Positions 29,142-33,128 of a stretch of DNA of 33,128 nucleotides are shown here, one piece after another. Origin of the DNA: Streptomyces palmae. GTDB taxonomy: Bacteria > Actinomycetota > Actinomycetes > Streptomycetales > Streptomycetaceae. The stretch spans positions 1 through 33,128 of the forward strand of contig NZ_SRID01000029.1 in the NCBI RefSeq assembly GCF_004684805.1, read 5' to 3'. The notes below the pieces were generated by a model. That model worked only from the letters and a program-made list of their open reading frames with translations. It had not been told where the DNA came from and searched no databases. The translations under genes were made by a program, and so were the position numbers. The stretch's first letter is position 1. Each line of letters opens with the position of its first letter.

Positions 29142-29170
29142 TTGCGTTTCTTTATTCGAAACACTAGCAT
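29142..29170 (+). promoter_or_regulatory. Promoter for the 39-codon ORF/EthD/PhzF unit
   Basis: TTGCGT (29142-29147) and TAGCAT (29165-29170) are 17 bases apart. Operator copy 1 (29146-29162) fills the spacer and touches the -35; copy 2 lies just after the expected transcription start near 29177. This would suit steric repression by the HxlR protein. Confidence 0.5.
29146..29162. promoter_or_regulatory. Operator copy 1 (GTTTC-N7-GAAAC)
   Basis: GTTTCTTTATTCGAAAC: inverted repeat arms GTTTC/GAAAC around 7 bases. It lies 13 bases upstream of the HxlR start codon and shares 14 of 17 bases with copy 2 at 29181. Probable HxlR binding site. Confidence 0.7.
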
Positions 29171-29180
29171 CCGCCTGGCC

Positions 29181-29197
29181 GTTTCTGATTTCGAAAC
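29181..29197. promoter_or_regulatory. Operator copy 2 (GTTTC-N7-GAAAC)
   Basis: GTTTCTGATTTCGAAAC: same arms as copy 1, differing only at the three central positions 7-9. The two centres are 35 bases apart, about 3.3 helical turns, and the site precedes the 39-codon ORF by 20 bases. Confidence 0.7.
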
Positions 29198-29216
29198 GAA
29201 CTCGACAGGAGAGCCG

Positions 29217-29336
29217 ATGTCGCGGACAGCCCTGCTGGAACCGCCGTACACCGACCAGGCCGGCGCCGTGCGCGGAGGGGGTCGCTACGAGTTGGGCCGA
29301 CAGCTCACGTCTCTGGACGGAGGTCGTCATGCATAA
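29217..29336 (+). CDS. 39-residue ORF, possibly a remnant
   Basis: The ATG at 29217 has a good AGGAGAG site 5 bases upstream, and the reading frame ends 8 bases into the EthD gene, an arrangement typical of translational coupling. The product starts MSRTALLEPPYTDQAGAV, which recalls the N-terminus of carboxymuconolactone-decarboxylase-like (AhpD-fold) proteins; the rest (RGGGRYELGRQLTSLDGGRH) matches nothing I know. It may be what is left after an internal deletion, or simply a leader peptide. Function unknown; the family similarity is from memory and weak. Confidence 0.45.
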   Translation: MSRTALLEPPYTDQAGAVRGGGRYELGRQLTSLDGGRHA

Positions 29337-29640
29337 GTTGGTGGTCCTGTATCCCGAGCCCGCCGACCCTGACCACTTCCGCGACTACTACGTGACCAAC
29401 CACCTTCCGCTGGTCATGAATTGGCCCGGTCTGCTTGCGTGGCGCTACAGCTTCGACGTGGCGGCGACCGAGGGAGAAGCGTCGTATTTCGCGGTCTTCG
29501 AGGGCGACTTCGCCGACGCCGCCGCCATGGCCGCGGCGCGGGCGTCGGCGCACGGCCAACGGCTGGCCGCCGATGTCGCCAACTACGCCACCGGGGGTGC
29601 GGTCGTCATCCACTATCCGGTGCAGGGCGGCACCGGGTGA
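29329..29640 (+). CDS. EthD-domain protein
   Basis: 103-residue dimeric alpha/beta-barrel protein of the EthD family. The ATG at 29329 follows GGAGG (29319-29323) by 5 bases. The fold's first half reads KLVVLYPEPADPDHFRDYYV, TNHLPLVMNWPGLLAWRYSF, the second YFAVFEGDFADAAAMAAARA and ends GGAVVIHYPVQGG. The H in TNHLPL is conserved in the family. EthD proteins accompany ether-degradation, polyketide and quinone-related pathways; their biochemical role is mostly unknown. Coupled to the upstream small ORF, with the PhzF-like gene 109 bases downstream. Confidence 0.85.
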   Translation: MHKLVVLYPEPADPDHFRDYYVTNHLPLVMNWPGLLAWRYSFDVAATEGEASYFAVFEGDFADAAAMAAARASAHGQRLAADVANYATGGAVVIHYPVQGGTG

Positions 29641-29749
29641 GGCGGGCCGGTACGCTCCGGGACGCGTTCGGTTGGCCGTCGCGGCCAGGTCCGGCCATCG
29701 GCGGACGCCGTTCGCGGTTGCCGGTTCGTTGAGCGTCAAAGGTGGGCCG

Positions 29750-30619
29750 ATGCCCTGGCCGGATGTCACGGTGGTCGATGCGTGCGTGCGGCGCGACGGC
29801 CGGGGCGGTAGCCCCACGGCCGTCACCGACGACGACCCGGCGGCGACGGACGCGGACCGGTGTGCGGTCGCTGCTGCGGCCGGCACCTCGCACGCGGCGT
29901 TCCTCGGCCCGGGGCGGACGCCGGACGGTGGCCGGCCGGTCCGGTTCTTCACCGCCACCGCCGAACTGTCCGGCTGCGGCCACGGCACCGTTGCCGCGCA
30001 GGCCGTCCGGTTGACCCGCACCGGGCTGGACGAGCTGAACGACCGCCAGCACACCGGCGGGCGCACGTTCGACACCGTCGCGATCCGCCGCCCCGCCGGC
30101 ATCGAGGTGTGGTTCGACCAGGGCCTCGTCGCGCTGCGTCACCCGGCACCGGACGAGCGCGCCGCGCTCGTCGCCGCGCTCGGGCTCACCGCGGACGATC
30201 CGCATCCGACCGATGTGCCGCGGATCGCCGCGCCCGGCGCACCACGCATGCTGGTACCGGTCCACGACCGGTCGGCGCTGCTCCGGGTCCGCCCGCACCT
30301 CGGCAGGCTGACGGCGGCGTGCCGGCGGTACGGGCTCCTCGGCTGTTTCGTGTACGTACCGCCGGTGGGCGACCGGCCGGGCGCGGCGCGGATGTTCGCG
30401 CCGGCGATCGGTGTCGACGAGGACGTCGCCAACGCCAACAGCACCGGCTGCCTGGCCGCCCACCTGCTCGACACGACAGGGGCGCAGACGGTCGCGATCG
30501 AGGTGGAGCAGGGCGACACCCTCGGTCGGCCGGCCGGCGTGCTCGCCTCGGCCCGACGCGGGCCGGCGGGCATCACGACCCGGGTCGGCGGGTTGGCGGT
30601 GGTCCGCGACGGACACTGA
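29750..30619 (+). CDS. PhzF-family isomerase-like protein
   Basis: 289-residue protein of the PhzF / diaminopimelate-epimerase-like fold. The ATG at 29750 has an AGGTGG site about 6 bases upstream. The two-domain pattern is readable: N-terminal DVTVVDACVRRDGRGGSPTA, the catalytic-glutamate block FFTATAELSGCGHGTVAAQA with E72 (GHGT in place of the usual GHPT), then the second-half block NANSTGCLAAHLLDTTG and VEQGDTLGRPAGVLA, a family signature. PhzF proteins isomerise small acids or act in antibiotic and redox pathways. No phenazine genes are nearby, so the substrate is unknown. Probably transcribed with EthD. Confidence 0.88.
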   Translation: MPWPDVTVVDACVRRDGRGGSPTAVTDDDPAATDADRCAVAAAAGTSHAAFLGPGRTPDGGRPVRFFTATAELSGCGHGTVAAQAVRLTRTGLDELNDRQHTGGRTFDTVAIRRPAGIEVWFDQGLVALRHPAPDERAALVAALGLTADDPHPTDVPRIAAPGAPRMLVPVHDRSALLRVRPHLGRLTAACRRYGLLGCFVYVPPVGDRPGAARMFAPAIGVDEDVANANSTGCLAAHLLDTTGAQTVAIEVEQGDTLGRPAGVLASARRGPAGITTRVGGLAVVRDGH

Positions 30620-30753
30620 GGTGACGACCGGGCCATCCTCTTCGGCGATCCGCGCAGGGGCCTGGGGCTGTCCGCCGCGGTCAAGCGGGACCGGCCACCG
30701 ACGCCGTTCAGCTGCCCGTCACCCGCCCCGCCCTCACGCGAGGGCGTCTCGCG

Positions 30754-30783
30754 GGGGAGGGGCGCGGTCGAGCGCCCCTCCCC
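30754..30783 (-). terminator. Terminator after the first DsbA-like gene
   Basis: Perfect 12-bp stem, GGGGAGGGGCGC (30754-30765) with GCGCCCCTCCCC (30772-30783), loop GGTCGA, beginning 6 bases beyond the stop on the minus strand. It could also end PhzF transcripts from the other side. 30620-30753 shows no gene I can support. Confidence 0.8.
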
Positions 30784-30789
30784 GAGCCG

Positions 30790-31629
30790 CTACTTCTTCA
30801 TCGCCGGCTGGATCATGGCGTGGAAGTCCTCGGGCTTCAGACCGCCCAGGCTCACCTTCTCGCCGTTCATCAGGAAGCCCGGGGTACCGGTGATGCCCTT
30901 CTCGACGGCCTTGTCGAACTCCTTGTTCATGGCGATCGCCCACTTGTCGTAGGTGCCACCGCGGACGTCCTTCTCGAACGCCTTGTTGCCCTTGAGCTCC
31001 GGCACCTCGTTGGCGATCTTGATCAGCAGCTTGTCGTCCGAGAAGGCGTCGTCGGTCTCCTCGGGGTGGTTCTTCTCCGCGTAGAGCGCCTTCTTGTACT
31101 CCAGGAAGGCGTCCGGGCTGACGTTCAGCGCGGCGCCCAGGGCGCTCAGCGCGTTCTTCGAGCCGGAGCCGCTGATCTGCTTGTTGTCGTCGATGAAGGC
31201 GACGATCTTGAACTCGGCCTTGAACTTGCCGTCCTTGAGGTCCTTGGCCACGGTGTCGCCCAGGCCCTGCTCGAACTGGGCGCAGATCGGGCAGCGCATG
31301 TCCTCGAAGACGGTGAGGGTGTTCTTCGCCTTCTTGTCACCGATCAGGATCGTGGTGCCCTTGTCGCCGGTGGTGTTGGCCGGCGCGACGTACTTCGTCT
31401 TGTCCGCCGCGGTCTTCCACTCCTTGTTGCTCACCTTGGAGTTCTTGCTGCCGCTGGTGGAGTTGCTGATGGCGAAGCCGACACCGCCGGCGATGGCCAG
31501 CACGGCCACGATGGCGCCGCCCATCGTCAGCTGGCGGCGCATCTTGTCCTTCTTCGCCTGCCGCTCCCGCTCCGCGCGCAGCCGCTCCCGCGCCGCCTGC
31601 TTGTTGGCCTGGCTGTTCCGGTTGCTCAT
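30790..31629 (-). CDS. Membrane-anchored DsbA-like thioredoxin-fold protein
   Basis: 279 residues from the ATG at 31629. A Lys/Arg-rich cytoplasmic tail (1-34) precedes one membrane anchor (about 35-54, LTMGGAIVAVLAIAGGVGFA); the rest should be extracytoplasmic. The thioredoxin-like domain carries C113-P-I-C116 (FEDMRCPICAQFEQG), an inserted helical region (ALSALGAALNVSPDAFLEYK) and the cis-proline in GITGTPGFLMNG. Probably a thiol-disulfide oxidoreductase for exported proteins (DSBA-like thioredoxin, DsbG-type domain). Acid/Lys-rich codon content differs little from its neighbours. Closely related to the gene at 32448, sharing long identical segments. Confidence 0.92.
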   Translation of the reverse strand: MSNRNSQANKQAARERLRAERERQAKKDKMRRQLTMGGAIVAVLAIAGGVGFAISNSTSGSKNSKVSNKEWKTAADKTKYVAPANTTGDKGTTILIGDKKAKNTLTVFEDMRCPICAQFEQGLGDTVAKDLKDGKFKAEFKIVAFIDDNKQISGSGSKNALSALGAALNVSPDAFLEYKKALYAEKNHPEETDDAFSDDKLLIKIANEVPELKGNKAFEKDVRGGTYDKWAIAMNKEFDKAVEKGITGTPGFLMNGEKVSLGGLKPEDFHAMIQPAMKK

Positions 31630-31698
31630 GGTGATGTCTCCGAAGGTCGTGTGGTGGATGGTGAAAGGTTCAACGCCGTGCTCGGGCGGCCGGATACG

Positions 31699-32367
31699 TC
31701 AAACGGCCGGAACCGGGCACGGCGGACCCCGCCGTACCACCGAATGGACCAGGAGAGGGAGGGCTCTGGGGGTGCGGTCGCGGCGCGCGGGCCGCACCGG
31801 GAGGGGGTGCTGGGCGACCGGGGCGCAGGCCTCGGTGGCCGGCAGCGGCCGGAAGGCGAAGGCGGCCACCGCGTGCAGCAGCCGGGCGACCGCCGCCTCA
31901 CCGCGCCGCAGCCAGGCCGCGGCCAGCAGCCCGACCGCGACATGTGCGGCGAGCAGCAGCCAGGGAGAGGTGCCGAGCAGCCCGGAGGCGACCCCGGAGG
32001 GGCCGGAGACATGCGCGAGCGGCCCGCCCACACTGCCCCCGGCACAGGCGAAGTCCACCCCGAAGGCGCGTAGCGGGCCGGTGACCGGGCCGCCGGTGGG
32101 GCCGTAGCAGGCGTGCTGACCGCTGGTGAAGGCGGTGTCGGCGGCCAGTTCCAGCGGGATCAGCAGGGCCGCGATATGGCCGTAGCCGCGCTCCCGGCCG
32201 GCCAGCACGTAGGCGAGGGCGAACACCCCCACCGCCAGGCCGCCGACCATGGTGATCGGCAGCGGCATTCCGGACAGCAGGACGTGCGACGCGGCGGACA
32301 GGGTCACGCACAGCGCCGTGAAGAGCGCTGCGCGTGCCGCCCGCAGATGAGTCGCAGAGATGTCCAT
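31699..32367 (-). CDS. Multi-pass membrane protein of unknown function
   Basis: From the ATG at 32367 the product is 222 residues; in-frame starts at 32385 or 32409 would add 6 or 14. No good ribosome site is visible for any. About four to five hydrophobic segments: LFTALCVTLSAASHVLLSG, PITMVGGLAVGVFALAYVLA, IAALLIPLELAADTAFTS, and WLLLAAHVAVGLLAAAWLRR. Between the third and fourth lies a loop with two Cys (QHACYGP and DFACAGG). The tail from about residue 180 is Pro/Arg-rich with two further Cys. I do not recognise a family. Its place between two DsbA-like genes, all on the same strand, suggests a link to extracytoplasmic thiol chemistry, but that is inference. Confidence 0.75.
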   Translation of the reverse strand: MDISATHLRAARAALFTALCVTLSAASHVLLSGMPLPITMVGGLAVGVFALAYVLAGRERGYGHIAALLIPLELAADTAFTSGQHACYGPTGGPVTGPLRAFGVDFACAGGSVGGPLAHVSGPSGVASGLLGTSPWLLLAAHVAVGLLAAAWLRRGEAAVARLLHAVAAFAFRPLPATEACAPVAQHPLPVRPARRDRTPRALPLLVHSVVRRGPPCPVPAV

Positions 32368-32447
32368 TGGCGCAGAGTGTGCCATGACCGGGTGTAGGCG
32401 TCGCGTCAAGGTTCGGTATCGACGCGACGCCCACGGCTCGTGCCGGT

Positions 32448-33128
32448 CTAGAGGTGGTCGTCCACCGCCTTCCGGTACTCGGCCGCGGTCATCGGCGGGC
32501 CGCCGCTGGAGGAGGTCAGCACCTGGCCGTCCAGGTCGATTTCCGGCACCCCGGACTTGCCCGAGCCGAGGAAGGCGGTGGCCACCTCACGGGCCCACGG
32601 GTCGTATGTGCCGTTTGTCACGTCCTTGGCGAAGGCGGCGTTGTCCTTCAGCTCGGGCACCTCCTGGGCGACCTTCAGCAGGTAGTCGTCCTTGGCGAAG
32701 GAGTCGGTGGTCTCCTCGGGGTGGTTGGCCGCCGAGTAGAGCGCGTGCTTGTACGCCATGAAGGCGTCCGGGCTGACGTCCAGCGCGGCGCCCAGCGCGC
32801 TGAGCGCGTTCTTCGAGCCGGAACCCTGGATGGAGGGGGAGTCGTCGAGGAAGGCGGCCATGTGGATCCGCGCCTGGTACTTGCCGTCCTCGACGTCCTT
32901 CATCAGGGTCTCGCCCGCCCCCTGCTCGAAGGCGGCGCACACCGGGCAGCGCATGTCCTCGTAGACGTCCAGCTGGTGCTTGCCCGCCTTGCCGACCAGG
33001 ATGGTGGTGCCCTTGGGGCCGGTGGTGTTCGCGGGCGCGACCAGCGGGCCCTTGGCCCCCCAGGCGCCGCCGCTCCCGCCGCCCGAGGCGCCACCGGTCG
33101 AACCGCCACCCGTCGAGCCCCCGCTGCC
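32448..33128 (-). CDS. DsbA-like thioredoxin-fold protein, 5' end outside window
   Basis: The frame stays open to the window edge (226 codons seen plus stop), so the start and any signal or anchor lie outside. It enters through a Gly/Ser/Thr linker, then PLVAPANTTGPKGTTILVG and the active site EDMRCPVCAAFEQG (CPVC). The helical insert GSGSKNALSALGAALDVSPD is nearly identical to that of the gene at 30790, and the C-terminal part has the cis-proline region KSGVPEIDLDGQ. An internal ATG at 32954 would cut off the first strand and start at the active site, so it is not the true start. Probably a paralogue from tandem duplication; here the linker is Gly/Ser-rich where the first copy is Lys-rich. 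Confidence 0.9.
   Translation of the reverse strand, partial: GSGGSTGGGSTGGASGGGSGGAWGAKGPLVAPANTTGPKGTTILVGKAGKHQLDVYEDMRCPVCAAFEQGAGETLMKDVEDGKYQARIHMAAFLDDSPSIQGSGSKNALSALGAALDVSPDAFMAYKHALYSAANHPEETTDSFAKDDYLLKVAQEVPELKDNAAFAKDVTNGTYDPWAREVATAFLGSGKSGVPEIDLDGQVLTSSSGGPPMTAAEYRKAVDDHL

Noticed and set aside
29750..30619. Phenazine biosynthesis locus
   Set aside because: Only a PhzF-like gene is present. PhzF homologues are widespread outside phenazine pathways and no other phz gene is in the window.
31699..32367. VKOR or DsbB family membrane protein
   Set aside because: No CxxC motif or other VKOR/DsbB pattern is visible; the Cys residues are far apart. Only a loose functional link can be proposed.

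Overview
The window is very GC-rich (about 70% by eye) and carries a Streptomyces-type division and cell wall (dcw) cluster followed by the flank usual for that genus. The gene order ftsI-murE-murF-mraY-murD-ftsW-murG-ftsQ-ftsZ-pgeF-ylmE-sepF-ylmG-divIVA, a convergent ileS, a histone-like/DksA fusion gene, lspA and rluD all point to Streptomyces or a close relative. The assignment rests on gene order, protein sequence and regulatory motifs; no database search was run.

Layout. (1) 1-795: the 3' part of fbiB (F420 biosynthesis, nitroreductase-like domain), entering from outside the window through a 15-bp tandem repeat and joined out of frame to ftsI inside a Pro/Arg-rich stretch. The usual upstream neighbours rsmH and ftsL are missing. 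This is either a rearrangement or an assembly chimera. (2) 733-17390: the dcw genes, all on +, many with ATGA or GTGA stop/start overlaps. They make lipid II (MurE, MurF, MraY, MurD, MurG), polymerise and cross-link septal wall (FtsW, FtsI), build and anchor the Z-ring (FtsZ, FtsQ, SepF, YlmG) and drive polar growth (DivIVA). A promoter and several inverted repeats sit in the ftsQ-ftsZ gap. (3) 17391-17774: a gene-free stretch with terminators for the convergent divIVA and ileS and a repeat-like palindromic element. (4) 17775-21290, minus strand: ileS with an altered GxHH signature motif, preceded by a T-box leader. (5) 21528-26754, plus strand: ddbA-like gene, lspA, rluD, a Na+/H+ antiporter and a dienelactone-hydrolase-like protein. 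(6) 26907-28544, minus strand: a Tat-exported PhoD phosphatase with possible PHO boxes upstream.

(7) 28780-30619: an accessory module. An HxlR-type regulator is divergent from a 39-codon ORF, an EthD-domain protein and a PhzF-like protein. Two near-identical GTTTC-N7-GAAAC operators lie in the divergent region, one inside the spacer of a plausible promoter. (8) 30790-33128, minus strand: two closely related membrane-anchored or exported DsbA-like thioredoxin-fold proteins flank a multi-pass membrane protein with a Cys pair in a predicted loop. The second DsbA-like gene runs off the window end.

The most noteworthy items are the fbiB/ftsI junction, the HxlR operator-promoter arrangement, the DsbA-membrane protein-DsbA cluster, and the GxHH isoleucyl-tRNA synthetase under a T-box that appears to act on translation. 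No wholly new large system is evident; most of the window is core chromosome.
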